A stretch of DNA of 50,046 nt from Acidimicrobiaceae bacterium (GCA_002698945.1 NZZV01000082.1:1-50046); one strand, 5' to 3'; counted from the stretch's first letter, positions 32,082 through 40,841 are shown. The notes: generated from the sequence alone by a model not told the origin. A program made the numbers and translations.

Positions 32082-33665
32082 TCAGATCTCGGCGTCGACC
32101 GCGGCCAGGATCTCGGACAGATCGTCCGGCGCCTCGCTGACGTCGACCGACCAGTCGGGAGCGATGTCGTCGCGATCAGCCGTCCGTCCCACCGCCGTGA
32201 ACGTGCCCGCCGGCGCCATGGACGGCAGGGTGGCCATCACCTGACGGACCACGTGCTGGTCCCATTGGCTGCCGGCATGTTCGCGGAGGATGGCGAACGC
32301 CATCGAGACGGGCAGCGCCTGGCGATACGGCCGGTCGTGGGTCATGGCATCGAGCGCGTCACAGACGGCGATGATGCGCGAGGCGAGCGGGATCTGATCG
32401 CCGACCAGTCCGTCGGGGTATCCGGCGCCGTCCATCCGCTCGTGGTGCGACCGCACGATCGGTGCCGCGGCGGCGAGCGTCGGCTCGGTGGCGAGCATCT
32501 GCTCCCCGTCGGTCGGGTGGAGCTTGATGACCTCGTATTCTGCGGCGGTCAGACTGCTCGGCTTCTTGAGGACGGAGTTCGGGGTGTTGAGCTTGCCGAC
32601 GTCGTGCAGCATCGCGGCCAGGCCGAGCGTGCGGAGTTCGGACGCCGGGAGTCGCATCCGTTCGCCGACGCGAATCGCCAGCTCACCGGTGCGGACGACG
32701 TGGTCGCGGGTGATCTGGTCCTTGCGCTCCAGATCGGCGACGAACTGGTGCACGACCGGACTGAGGCCCAGCTCGAAGGCGACGAGCGGGTCGCGGGTGA
32801 GGATCGGGGCGAGGATGTCCTGCGCGGACTTCGTCATGCCTCGCGACACCGCCATGCCGACGCAGGCACCGAGCACGCCGAGGCTCCCGGCGACGTGCAG
32901 CCACCAGAACGCCGCGTTGTACGGGTCGTCGATCGTGGGGAGGAGCGCGGTGATCGAGATCATGGCGAGCGAGAGCGAGGCGACGAGGTTGGCCGGGCTG
33001 CGGCCGAGCTCGTAGAGCCGGAGCTGTCGTACCGAGAGCGAACCCGTGGCAGCCAGGACGAGCAGGGTCATCGCGATCGTGAACGGGGAGCGTGGGTCCG
33101 GCACGGTCACGAGATCGGGGAAGAACACGATCACCGACGCCAGCACGAACACACCGAGCAACGACAGCAGGGTCCAGTCGCGCCAGCGACGCGACGCCCA
33201 ACGACCGAACGCCGAGCGCGGCACCATGAGTGGGAGCGCGACGACCATCGCGACCGGGAGCGCCAGGTAGATCGACGTCCGAAACGCCTCGTTGTCGTCG
33301 TAGAGGACACCCGGCGTCGTGAGGCCGTGGACGAGGGGCATCACCGACGTGACCATCAGTGCCGTGCCCAACAGTCCGACCTCGGCCATGTCGCGCTGAT
33401 CGGCGAGCGCGATCGTGATGGTCGACGCGATGACGCAGGCCGCTGCCGTCACCGTGACGAGCGTGAACAGGAGCTGGGGATTCTCCCAGGTCGTCGACGA
33501 CATCGGGCCGAGCAGGGTCGCGGCGGTCACGGCGGCCAACGCCCCGACCAGGAGCAGCCAGGCCGTCCGGCCCGAGGAACGACACAGTTGAGTCACGACT
33601 GGCCTATCGGCACCGGCGCTGCGCCGCTTGAGACGCGTCCGTCTCGAGCGCTGCCCATCCGACAT
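32082..33665 (-). CDS. Membrane HD-GYP domain protein (putative cyclic-di-GMP phosphodiesterase)
   Basis: A 527-residue protein. The N-terminal half has about eight hydrophobic helices (for example TAWLLLVGALAAVTAATLLG, SIYLALPVAMVVALPLM, WTLLSLLGVFVLASVIVFF), forming a membrane sensor-like domain. The C-terminal half is an HD-GYP domain: MLHDVGKLNTPNSVLKKP holds the HD metal ligands and HHERMDGAGYPDGL the GYP motif, followed by VCDALDAMTHDRPYR. HD-GYP proteins hydrolyse cyclic di-GMP or related dinucleotides. ATG 33665 (MSDGQRSRRTRLKRR) gives a basic cytoplasmic N-terminus; later GTG starts are possible. Divergent from the monooxygenase with 39 bp between starts. Confidence 0.88.
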   Translation of the reverse strand: MSDGQRSRRTRLKRRSAGADRPVVTQLCRSSGRTAWLLLVGALAAVTAATLLGPMSSTTWENPQLLFTLVTVTAAACVIASTITIALADQRDMAEVGLLGTALMVTSVMPLVHGLTTPGVLYDDNEAFRTSIYLALPVAMVVALPLMVPRSAFGRWASRRWRDWTLLSLLGVFVLASVIVFFPDLVTVPDPRSPFTIAMTLLVLAATGSLSVRQLRLYELGRSPANLVASLSLAMISITALLPTIDDPYNAAFWWLHVAGSLGVLGACVGMAVSRGMTKSAQDILAPILTRDPLVAFELGLSPVVHQFVADLERKDQITRDHVVRTGELAIRVGERMRLPASELRTLGLAAMLHDVGKLNTPNSVLKKPSSLTAAEYEVIKLHPTDGEQMLATEPTLAAAAPIVRSHHERMDGAGYPDGLVGDQIPLASRIIAVCDALDAMTHDRPYRQALPVSMAFAILREHAGSQWDQHVVRQVMATLPSMAPAGTFTAVGRTADRDDIAPDWSVDVSEAPDDLSEILAAVDAEI

Positions 33666-33704
33666 CACCCCGACATCACCGGAGCCGACCGATCCTGGCA
33701 CCAT

Positions 33705-35510
33705 GTGCTCGTGGCTGCCACGAGCGAACCGACGACGCGTGACGAACTCCTCGCGAGGTACCGCGCCGAGCGAGACAAGCGCCTGCGCGACGACGGCAAC
33801 GAGCAGTACGTCGAACCGACGGGCAAGTACGCTTACTTCCTCGACGATCCGTGGACGGAACCGCCGGCGCGCGAACCGCTTCACGACGACGTGACGGTGG
33901 CATTCATCGGCGGCGGTTTCGCCGGGTTGGTGACCGGCGCGAAGTTGAAGCAGGCCGGGATCGACGACGTCCGCATCATCGAGAAGGGCGGGGACGTCGG
34001 GGGCACCTGGTACTGGAACCGCTACCCCGGCGCCCAGTGCGACACCGCGGCGATGATCTATCTGCCACTGCTCGAAGAGACCGGCCACATGCCGTCCGAG
34101 AAGTACACCCACGGCCCGGAGATCTACGAGCACACCCGCCGGATCGCCGAGACGTTCGACCTCTACGACAACGCGTGCCTCGGCACCGAGGTCACCTCGC
34201 TCGAGTGGGACGACACCGCCAAGCGGTGGATCATCTGCACCAACCGCGGCGACGAGATGCGCGCCAAGTTCGTGGCGATGGGCACCGGCCCGCTCCACCG
34301 CCCGAAGCTGCCGGGCATCCCCGGCATCGATTCGTTCGAGGGGCACGCGTTCCACACGAGCCGCTGGGACTACGGCTACACCGGTGGCGACCCCGACGGT
34401 GGCCTGATGACCGGGCTGGCCGACAAGCGCGTCGGGATCATCGGGACGGGTGCGACCGCGGTGCAATGCGTGCCGCACCTCGCGCGGGCAGCCGGCGAAC
34501 TGTTCGTGTTCCAACGCACGCCGTCGTCGATCGACATCCGGAACAACCACGAGATCGACCCCGAGTGGTTCTCGACGCTCGAGCCCGGCTGGCAGCGCGA
34601 ATGGCTCGAGAACTTCATGATCTTGCAGACCGGAGGCTTCGCCGACGACGACCTGGTGAAGGACGGCTGGACCGACATCAGCCAACGGATCCGCGACCGG
34701 GTGTTCGCCGACCCCGACGCCGAACTGACCCCGGAGTCGTGGATCGCCGCGTACGAGGCCAGTGACGACGAGAAGATGGCCGAGATCCGGGCTCGCGTCG
34801 ACGAGATCGTGGCCGACCCGACGACCGCCGAGGCGCTCAAGCCGTGGTATCGGCAGCTGTGCAAACGGCCGTGCTTCCACGACGAATACCTACAGTCGTT
34901 CAACCGACCGAACGCCCACCTGATCGACACCGACGGCCGCGGCGTCGAACGGATCGACTCGACCGGCCTGTGGGCGAACGGCGAACACTACGAACTCGAC
35001 TGCATCATCTACGCGTCCGGCTTCGAGGTCGGCACCGACTACGCACGTCGGTCGGGCTACGACACGATCGGCCGCGACGGTGTGAAGCTCTCGGAGAAGT
35101 GGGCCGACGGGATGCTGTCGTTCCACGGCATGCACGTGCACGGCTTCCCGAACCTGTTCGTGGTCAGCCCGTCGCAGGCCGCCAACCTGATCTCGAACGT
35201 GCCGCACAACCTGGTCGAGGCCGGCGAGACGATCGCCGCGATCCTCCGGCACGCGCTCGACGCCGAGGTCGACGAGGTCGAGGCGACCCAGGAGGCCGAA
35301 GAACGGTGGGTCGAGATGCTGGAGAAGCACGGCCGACGGTTCGGCAACAACCAGGAGTGCACCCCCGGGTACTACAACAACGAGGGCCGATCCCCAGGGC
35401 GCCGCGGCCTCCTCAACTCGGCGGGCTACCCGGCCGGACCGGTCGCGTACTTCCGCTACATCGACGAGTGGCGCACGTCGGGCGCGTTCGACGGACTGCA
35501 ATTCCGCTGA
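33705..35510 (+). CDS. Flavin-dependent Baeyer-Villiger-type monooxygenase
   Basis: A 601-residue FAD/NADPH enzyme. First Rossmann motif VAFIGGGFAGLVTGAKL, then GGDVGGTWYWNRYPGAQCD, the Baeyer-Villiger fingerprint FEGHAFHTSRWDY (F-x-G-x3-H-x3-W), and a second dinucleotide motif VGIIGTGATAVQC for NADPH. C-terminal phrases PNLFVVSPSQAANLISNVPH and GRRFGNNQECTPGYYNNEGR belong to the phenylacetone/cyclohexanone-type clade with an N-terminal extension. It would insert oxygen next to a carbonyl of a ketone, probably hydrophobic. GTG 33705 or GTG 33711 are both possible starts; the frame further upstream is antisense to the HD-GYP gene. Confidence 0.92.
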   Translation: MLVAATSEPTTRDELLARYRAERDKRLRDDGNEQYVEPTGKYAYFLDDPWTEPPAREPLHDDVTVAFIGGGFAGLVTGAKLKQAGIDDVRIIEKGGDVGGTWYWNRYPGAQCDTAAMIYLPLLEETGHMPSEKYTHGPEIYEHTRRIAETFDLYDNACLGTEVTSLEWDDTAKRWIICTNRGDEMRAKFVAMGTGPLHRPKLPGIPGIDSFEGHAFHTSRWDYGYTGGDPDGGLMTGLADKRVGIIGTGATAVQCVPHLARAAGELFVFQRTPSSIDIRNNHEIDPEWFSTLEPGWQREWLENFMILQTGGFADDDLVKDGWTDISQRIRDRVFADPDAELTPESWIAAYEASDDEKMAEIRARVDEIVADPTTAEALKPWYRQLCKRPCFHDEYLQSFNRPNAHLIDTDGRGVERIDSTGLWANGEHYELDCIIYASGFEVGTDYARRSGYDTIGRDGVKLSEKWADGMLSFHGMHVHGFPNLFVVSPSQAANLISNVPHNLVEAGETIAAILRHALDAEVDEVEATQEAEERWVEMLEKHGRRFGNNQECTPGYYNNEGRSPGRRGLLNSAGYPAGPVAYFRYIDEWRTSGAFDGLQFR

Positions 35511-35547
35511 AGCCCGACCCAATTCGGGTGATAACAGTGAGCTGCCG

Positions 35548-35575
35548 TTGGCGGCGGTCGGGCGAGCAATAGGAT
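35548..35575 (+). promoter_or_regulatory. Candidate promoter of the L,D-transpeptidase gene
   Basis: TTGGCG (35548-35553) and TAGGAT (35570-35575) with 16-nt spacing lie about 60 bp upstream of the ATG at 35639. This is a match to a housekeeping sigma consensus, found by eye only. Confidence 0.35.
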
Positions 35576-35638
35576 CGAACGCGAACAGCAGTGTCCCGGC
35601 ATCCCGCTGACCGCACGCCGTTCCGAGAACCTCACCGA

Positions 35639-36601
35639 ATGCTGAACCGCTCGCCGCTCGCCGCCCTCGCGCTCGTCGTCCTCGCCGGATGTTCGTCGTC
35701 GACGATCAACGCGACCACCGACGAGCCCGCAGCGGACGACGTGACGGAAGCGTCGACGGATGTGTCGACGGATGTCACGTCAGCGAACGACAGCGGTGAC
35801 GAGCTCGTGTCGAACACGACGGTGCCCGCCTCCGAGCCGGAGGCGACCACGACACAGGCGCCGACCACAGCGGCGACGACCACGACGACGACGCTTCCTC
35901 CCCCACCGGTGACCCTGCCCGAGCGCGACATCGCGCCGCTCGCCGCCATGACCCCACCGCTCGAGGCGGTCGGCACGTCGAACGGCGACGCCACATCGCG
36001 CGCCCAGTGGCGACTCCTCGAGCTCGGATTCTGGTTGCAGGACCCGAACGGGCGCTACGACCAGACGACCCAGCAGGCGGTCATGGCGTTCCAGAAGTAC
36101 TACGGCCTCGAGACCGACGGCTCGCTCGGACCCGTCACCGCCGCCAAGCTGAGCGAGATCGACGTCCGTCCGAGCGGCGCCAGCACAGCCGGCACCCTGG
36201 TCGAGGTCGACAAGACCAAGCAGCTGGTCTTCCTCGTCGACGAGGGCGTCACGAGGTGGATCTTGAACACCTCGACCGGCACCGAGGTGCCGTACGACAC
36301 CGTCAACAAGAACACCGGCGAGCCCGAGTCGGGCGACTCGGTCACGCGGCCCGGCGTCTTCGCCGTCGATCGCCAGCGCGAAGAGGGCTGGTGGGCCGGC
36401 GACCTCGGCGAGATCTACCGGCCGAAGTACTTCGACGCCGGCATCGCTCTCCACGGCTCGAACTACATCCCGAGCTACCCCGCCTCGCACGGTTGCGTCC
36501 GATTGAGCACCGCCGCGATGGACTGGATCTGGGACAGCGACCTCGTCCCGATGGGCACCACCGTCTGGGTCCACGGCGACATCCCCGGCACCCCCGCCTG
36601 A
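35639..36601 (+). CDS. L,D-transpeptidase lipoprotein with peptidoglycan-binding domain
   Basis: A 320-residue lipoprotein. The signal ends with lipobox LAGC (LALVVLAGCSSS), a Thr-rich linker follows, then a PG_binding_1 domain (ATSRAQWRLLELGFWLQDPN and AFQKYYGLETDGSLGPVTAA) and a YkuD catalytic domain. The catalytic signature is IALHGSN...YPASHGCVRLS, with the nucleophilic Cys in SHGCVR. It cross-links peptidoglycan stem peptides (3-3 links) or attaches proteins outside the membrane. ATG 35639 places the signal peptide correctly; an upstream ATG (35591) would put 16 extra residues before it. A monocistronic gene between the monooxygenase and a tRNA. Confidence 0.92.
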   Translation: MLNRSPLAALALVVLAGCSSSTINATTDEPAADDVTEASTDVSTDVTSANDSGDELVSNTTVPASEPEATTTQAPTTAATTTTTTLPPPPVTLPERDIAPLAAMTPPLEAVGTSNGDATSRAQWRLLELGFWLQDPNGRYDQTTQQAVMAFQKYYGLETDGSLGPVTAAKLSEIDVRPSGASTAGTLVEVDKTKQLVFLVDEGVTRWILNTSTGTEVPYDTVNKNTGEPESGDSVTRPGVFAVDRQREEGWWAGDLGEIYRPKYFDAGIALHGSNYIPSYPASHGCVRLSTAAMDWIWDSDLVPMGTTVWVHGDIPGTPA

Positions 36602-36608
36602 AGCCCAC

Positions 36609-36651
36609 TGCGTGAACTTCTTGCGCACCGGGTGCGCAACGAGTTCACGCA
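36609..36651 (+). terminator. 43-bp near-palindrome after the L,D-transpeptidase gene
   Basis: Outer arms 36609-36618/36642-36651 and inner arms 36621-36629/36631-36639 pair around one central base, with a 2x2 mismatch between them. It starts 8 bp after the stop codon, as a terminator should. Its outer TGCGTGAAC/GTTCACGCA is shared with the palindrome at 2670-2714. Confidence 0.7.
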
Positions 36652-36693
36652 TTCGGCGGGGTGGTGTCGGGCGATAGCCTGCGTGGGCACCCC

Positions 36694-36766
36694 GCCGGGT
36701 TAGCTCAGTTGGTAGAGCACTTGACTTGTAATCATGTGGTCGCGGGTTCGATTCCCGCACCCGGCT
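36694..36766 (+). tRNA. tRNA-Thr (TGT anticodon)
   Basis: Full cloverleaf: acceptor GCCGGGT/ACCCGGC (36694-36700 and 36759-36765), D arm GCTC-AGTTGGTA-GAGC, anticodon loop CTTGTAA with anticodon TGT reading ACA threonine codons, T arm GCGGG-TTCGATT-CCCGC. The anticodon stem CTTGA/TCATG has a T-T mismatch at its second pair. CCA is not encoded. A TAGCCT box (36675-36680) lies upstream as a possible -10. Confidence 0.95.
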
Positions 36767-36774
36767 CTGCACGC

Positions 36775-36806
36775 GACGAGGCCCGGCCGATCGGCCGGGC
36801 CTCGTC
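36775..36806. terminator. 32-bp perfect palindrome between tRNA-Thr and the fasciclin gene
   Basis: GACGAGGCCCGGCCGA and its exact complement meet without a spacer at 36790/36791. It begins 9 bp after the tRNA and lies 23 bp from the fasciclin stop (36829), so it can terminate both transcripts. Confidence 0.85.
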
Positions 36807-36828
36807 AGTGATGCGGGTGCGGGTCAGG

Positions 36829-37893
36829 TCATGCCGTGGGGCGACGGCGAGCGAGGAGGAGGCCGCCGCCGGCCATCACGAGCAAACCGGCGACCAGCGC
36901 CAGCACCGAGTTGCTGCCGGTGGGCGGCAGGTCGGGCGACACCGTGGTCGGGGTCGGCAGCGTCGTCGTGGTCGGGTCCGGCGTCAGGCTCGGCGGGAGC
37001 AGGACACCGTCGATCACGTGCACCACGCCATTGCACGCCCAGTTGTTCGTGGCGGTGATGTTCACCGAACCGTTCAGCACGGCACCGTCGACCGAGATCG
37101 CCTCGCCCTGCAGGGTCGTGAGCGAGTCGGACGTCGTCACCTCGGCGGCACCGGCGATGCCCGGCACCACGTGGTACTGGAGCACCGTCGTGAGCAACTC
37201 GGTGTTGCCCAGGAGCTCCTCCGCCGACAGGTCGAGCGCCGCCAACGCCGCGGCGAAGGCCTCGTCCGTCGGGGCGAACACGGTGAAGGGGCCCTCGGCA
37301 CAGTCGGCGAACGTCGGGACGAGGCCGGCGGCGTCCAGCGCGGCGACGAGCGTCGTGAAGCCGCCGTCGGTCGCAATGGTTGCGATGCTCGGCAGGTCAG
37401 GAACGAGCACGGCGTCGATCACGTGCACGACACCGTTGCAGGCGAAGTTGTCGGTGCCGGTGATGTTCACCGATCCGTTCAGCACGGTCCCCTCGACGGC
37501 GATGTCGCCGCCCTGGAGCGTCGTGAGCGACGTGGACGTGGTCACGTCGGTGGCGGGCACGATGCCGTCGACGATGTGGTAGTTGAGGATGTCGGTGAGC
37601 AGACCTTCGGGGTCACCGAGCGCGGCGTCGAGCAGATCGGCGTCGACGGCGGCGAACGCGTCGTCGGTCGGAGCGAACACCGTGAACGGACCAGCCGTGC
37701 AGTCGGCGAGCGCCCCGGCGAGGCCGGCTTCGGTCGCCGCGGTGAGCAGGGTCGTGAAGACCCCTGCGTCCGTCGCAACCTGGGCGATGCTGTCATCGGG
37801 GAGCGGGTCGGGTACTTGGGCGTTGGCAGTGGCGGGTACGGCCACTGCGACGAGGCCGACCGCTACTGCGATCGAGGCGAGTCGTTTCTTCAC
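36829..37893 (-). CDS. Cell-wall-anchored protein with two fasciclin (FAS1) domains and LPPTG sorting signal
   Basis: A 354-residue secreted protein. Signal peptide (KKRLASIAVAVGLVAVAVPA, cleaved after ATANA), two tandem FAS1 domains (about residues 35-165 and 168-300), each with GPFTVFAPTD-x-AF, a YHxV/I box and CNGVVHVIDxVL, and each with two Cys (ADC and ACNG) likely to form a disulfide. The C-terminus is a complete sorting signal: LPPTG, a hydrophobic helix (SVLALVAGLLVMAGGGLLLA) and RRRPTA. FAS1 proteins mediate adhesion. GTG 37891-37893 is preceded by AAGGAAG, which decides the start. The sortase gene at 38864-40711, two genes upstream on the same strand, is a natural partner. Confidence 0.92.
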   Translation of the reverse strand: MKKRLASIAVAVGLVAVAVPATANAQVPDPLPDDSIAQVATDAGVFTTLLTAATEAGLAGALADCTAGPFTVFAPTDDAFAAVDADLLDAALGDPEGLLTDILNYHIVDGIVPATDVTTSTSLTTLQGGDIAVEGTVLNGSVNITGTDNFACNGVVHVIDAVLVPDLPSIATIATDGGFTTLVAALDAAGLVPTFADCAEGPFTVFAPTDEAFAAALAALDLSAEELLGNTELLTTVLQYHVVPGIAGAAEVTTSDSLTTLQGEAISVDGAVLNGSVNITATNNWACNGVVHVIDGVLLPPSLTPDPTTTTLPTPTTVSPDLPPTGSNSVLALVAGLLVMAGGGLLLARRRPTA

Positions 37894-38031
37894 CGGGCTT
37901 CCTTTCGGTCGGTACGGCGCCATGGGCGGCGCCGTGGACGAGTGGAGATCCGGTGGTTCCCCCGACCTCCAGACCGCCCTACGTGCGCGACGTGGCCGAC
38001 GGATGCAACCGAGCCGAGGAAATCGTGCCCG

Positions 38032-38799
38032 TCAGGTCAGGGTGCGGGCCGTGGCGACCCAGGCGCCGAGTTCGGCACGATGTCGTTGCGCGTGCTGCAC
38101 CGCTTCGGTGACCAGTGCCGGGTCGGCACCGTTCATGGCGGCCATCCGGAGCGCGGTGTCGATCGAACTGGAGAGCTGGACGAGGATCGAGCCGAGCTGC
38201 TCCCACATCTCGCGATAGCCACCCGACGCCATCGTCCGGCCATCGATCGCGAGCTGGTCGACGCGGCTGCGTTCGACCGCCCAGCGCCGTTGCGCCTCCA
38301 CCGGCGGCATCGCGAGGATCTCGAGCGTGAGCTGATCGTGCACCCAGCCGGCGGTCGCGACGAGTTCCCGCCGACGGTCTGGCCCAGCCGTACCGCCTGC
38401 GTGTCGGCGCGACGCCAGGACCACCGCGAGGATCGCGCCGACGGCGATGATGCCGAGGAGCACGAGCCACGCCTCGGCGTTGCCGCTGCCGGCGTCGTCC
38501 AGATCGTCGCCACCGTCGGGGACCGGCGCCTCGGTCGGCGCGGGAACCGGTGCCTCGGTCGGTTGCGGTGCTGGTGCCTCGGTCGGTTGCGGTGCCGGTG
38601 CCGCCGTCGGCTCCGGGCCCGGCGCGGGCGCGCCCGTGGTCTCGCCGCCGCCCGCACCGGCGTCGCCCTCACCAGCGCCTGCGGGGAGGGTGATGTCGAT
38701 GTCGGGCTGTCCGTCGCCGTCGCCGTCGCACGCCGCGACGCCGAACGCCATCATGGTCACGAACGTCACGCCGGCCAGAGTTCGCGAGAAGCGGCGCAT
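38032..38799 (-). CDS. Lipoprotein/membrane protein with Pro-rich repeats and helical C-terminal domain
   Basis: A 255-residue protein I cannot name. Signal sequence with lipobox-like VAAC (MMAFGVAACDGDG), then a Pro/Thr/Glu repeat region (PAPQPTEAPAPQPTEAPVPA), a transmembrane helix near residues 108-130 (AWLVLLGIIAVGAILAVVLA followed by SRRHA), and a helical C-terminal domain (GWVHDQLTLEILAMPPVEAQ to the end). If the lipid anchor is used, the Pro-rich part is outside and the helical domain in the cytoplasm. ATG 38797-38799. It sits between the LPPTG fasciclin and the sortase on the same strand and may belong to the same surface unit. Confidence 0.75.
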   Translation of the reverse strand: MRRFSRTLAGVTFVTMMAFGVAACDGDGDGQPDIDITLPAGAGEGDAGAGGGETTGAPAPGPEPTAAPAPQPTEAPAPQPTEAPVPAPTEAPVPDGGDDLDDAGSGNAEAWLVLLGIIAVGAILAVVLASRRHAGGTAGPDRRRELVATAGWVHDQLTLEILAMPPVEAQRRWAVERSRVDQLAIDGRTMASGGYREMWEQLGSILVQLSSSIDTALRMAAMNGADPALVTEAVQHAQRHRAELGAWVATARTLT

Positions 38800-38863
38800 C
38801 TTCCCGACCCTAACAACCCCCGATCCGGGCGGTCTCCACCCCGTCCGGGTGAATCGCCGCGGA

Positions 38864-40711
38864 TCAGATCTCGCGCCAGGACACCAGCGCGAAGTTGACG
38901 ACGATGCGGTACAGCAGGCTCGTCGCCGCCCACGGGTTCGGGTAGCCCGACTTGCGGCTGTCGTAGCCGACCGTGCACGCCACGATCGAGAACGTCGTCC
39001 CGCTGTTGGCACGGGTGGCGTCGAGGATGTTGGTGTTCGCCGCGTCGGTGAGGTAGCGCCCGACCATCTGGTACGTGTACTCGCGTCCGTCGCCGGTGGT
39101 CACCGTGATGCGGTCACCGTTCACCATCCGGTCGAGGTAGCGGTACGGGCCGCCCGCCTCGGTGCGGTGGCCGAACACGGCCACGTGGGCGTTCTGCCCC
39201 ATGTAGCCCGTGCCGGTCCAGTGCCAGGTGTGGCCCGAGTCGGTGACGATGTTCGCGTCGCCCGACATCACGGTCGAGGTCAGACCGAGGCGCGGCACCC
39301 GCAGGATCCAGTTGGGCGGAGCCGGCGGCGGCGGCGGGTTCGTGTACTTCGGCAACGAACGCGGCATCGGGGCCCCGATGAAGTAGCCGGCGAGATCGAC
39401 GAGCACATGGCTGCCGAACTTGTTGTACACCTGCAAGCCGTACTGTTTCGTGACCTGCGAGATCACGTGGTTCGGCACGATCGCACCGGGCCCCGCCCAG
39501 TTGACGTTCGAGGTGTCGGGGATGACCTGGCGGGCGGCGGACACCGTCAAGTGGCCGGCGGCCCGGGACAACACGCCGGTGACGTTGCAGGCGATCGCGC
39601 CGGCCTTGCCCTCGATCGACCTGGGGAGCGGCACCTCGACCACCCAATCCGGCCACATGCGGCCGATCTGGCCCGGCTTGCGGGTGTCGATCAGGCGTTG
39701 CGGTGTCACCGGGACGAACAGACCGCGATCCGACAACTTCGACGAGCTGTCCGTGTAGTAGCCGAACACGTCGACGATGATGAACGCCGACCGGTGCGTA
39801 TAGATCTTGATGCGGCGCTTGCCGCGGATCGTCGTTACCGGCACGACCACGCCCGCGGCGCGGTTCTCGCCGGGTCCGGTGACATTGAGACTCGAGGTGG
39901 TCGGTGGGCCGGCGACCTCGTACGGCATCGCCGTGAAGTGACCGCCCGCTGTGCTCGCGGCGGCGGTCAGGTTGATCACGACCGAGGACGCATTCTCCGG
40001 CACATAACCGGTCAGATCGACCGTCGTGTACGACTCGTTCGGGACCGCCGGTCGAGCGGTCCGACGCGAGTCGTACGCTCGTCGTGGGCTCTGCAGCGAC
40101 TCGAACCGACCGTCACGGCTGCTTCCCGACGACACCGGTTCGTAGTAGCCGAGCACGTCGACGATCAGGTAGGCCGGCAGCAGCGCCTGGACGTCGACCG
40201 ATCCCGTCTTGCTGAGCTTGACGGTGACCAGGTTGGCGTTGACGTTGCCCGGGAACAGGTTGAGGTTCGATGCGGTCGGGATGCCTTCACCCGTCGGCCA
40301 GCACGTCACGTGGTTGAGGGTCGAGTAGTTCACCGCCGTGACGGTGAGCACCGCCGCGGTCGCCGCGTCCGGGACGCCGCTGAGGCCGCCGACCTTCACC
40401 CTGATGTACCGGTTGTTCGTCTCACCGAACATCGAAAAGGTCGTCGTGTACTTGGCTCGATGCTTGGGGCGCGTGTCCGCGAGGCGGACGGCCTTCGGCA
40501 GGATCACGAACTTGCTCGCCCCTTGCGGCACGGCCGCGTCTGCGGTTCCGTGAGGGACGAACTGGGTCGCAGTTGCCGCACCCGCCACAGCGCCGACGCC
40601 TGCCAGGAAGCGTCGCCGACCGACGCCCGCCACGTCGGGTCGGACGGCCTGGTCGGGCTGCGCGAGCGCGTCGGGCAGGAGGGGGTCGTCGGGTGATTCA
40701 GCCATGCTCAT
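38864..40711 (-). CDS. Tat-exported sortase with three N-terminal surface-repeat domains
   Basis: A 615-residue protein. A Tat signal RRRFLAGVGAVAGAATA starts at residue 32. Three repeats of about 110 residues follow (75-190, 207-319, 337-444), each opening with a [LIY]xD[TS]R phrase (VRLADTR; RAYDSRR; RLIDTR) and closing with VDV/VDL-x-GYY/F (LIVDVLGYY; IIVDVFGYY; VLVDLAGYF), the repeat common in secreted acidimicrobial proteins. After a Pro-rich hinge, residues 467-615 are a sortase: His515 (VFGHRTEAGG), Cys579 (FSIVACTVG) and Arg602 (LYRIVV). Sortases cut LPxTG-type signals and attach proteins to the wall; this one is apparently secreted, not membrane-anchored by an N-terminal helix. Its Cys context (IVAC) differs from the usual TLTTC. 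Confidence 0.85.
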   Translation of the reverse strand: MSMAESPDDPLLPDALAQPDQAVRPDVAGVGRRRFLAGVGAVAGAATATQFVPHGTADAAVPQGASKFVILPKAVRLADTRPKHRAKYTTTFSMFGETNNRYIRVKVGGLSGVPDAATAAVLTVTAVNYSTLNHVTCWPTGEGIPTASNLNLFPGNVNANLVTVKLSKTGSVDVQALLPAYLIVDVLGYYEPVSSGSSRDGRFESLQSPRRAYDSRRTARPAVPNESYTTVDLTGYVPENASSVVINLTAAASTAGGHFTAMPYEVAGPPTTSSLNVTGPGENRAAGVVVPVTTIRGKRRIKIYTHRSAFIIVDVFGYYTDSSSKLSDRGLFVPVTPQRLIDTRKPGQIGRMWPDWVVEVPLPRSIEGKAGAIACNVTGVLSRAAGHLTVSAARQVIPDTSNVNWAGPGAIVPNHVISQVTKQYGLQVYNKFGSHVLVDLAGYFIGAPMPRSLPKYTNPPPPPAPPNWILRVPRLGLTSTVMSGDANIVTDSGHTWHWTGTGYMGQNAHVAVFGHRTEAGGPYRYLDRMVNGDRITVTTGDGREYTYQMVGRYLTDAANTNILDATRANSGTTFSIVACTVGYDSRKSGYPNPWAATSLLYRIVVNFALVSWREI

Positions 40712-40805
40712 GCTCCGCCGGTGACGTCGGAGGTCGCCCCGAGACTACAACCGTCCCGACGGTGACGAACCCGCACTCACCACCCTTCCTCGGAAGAATG
40801 TGGGC

Positions 40806-40830
40806 AGCGCGCGGGCCATGCTCGCGCGCT
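40806..40830 (-). terminator. Short hairpin after rlmB
   Basis: AGCGCGCG (40806-40813) pairs with CGCGCGCT (40823-40830), loop 9 nt, just 3' of the rlmB stop at 40842. GC-only stem, plausible terminator. Confidence 0.45.
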
Positions 40831-40841
40831 CCGCGGGCGGG

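Noticed and set aside
36661-38898. A 745-codon plus-strand frame covering tRNA-Thr
   Set aside because: It crosses a tRNA and a terminator and is antisense to the fasciclin and lipoprotein genes.
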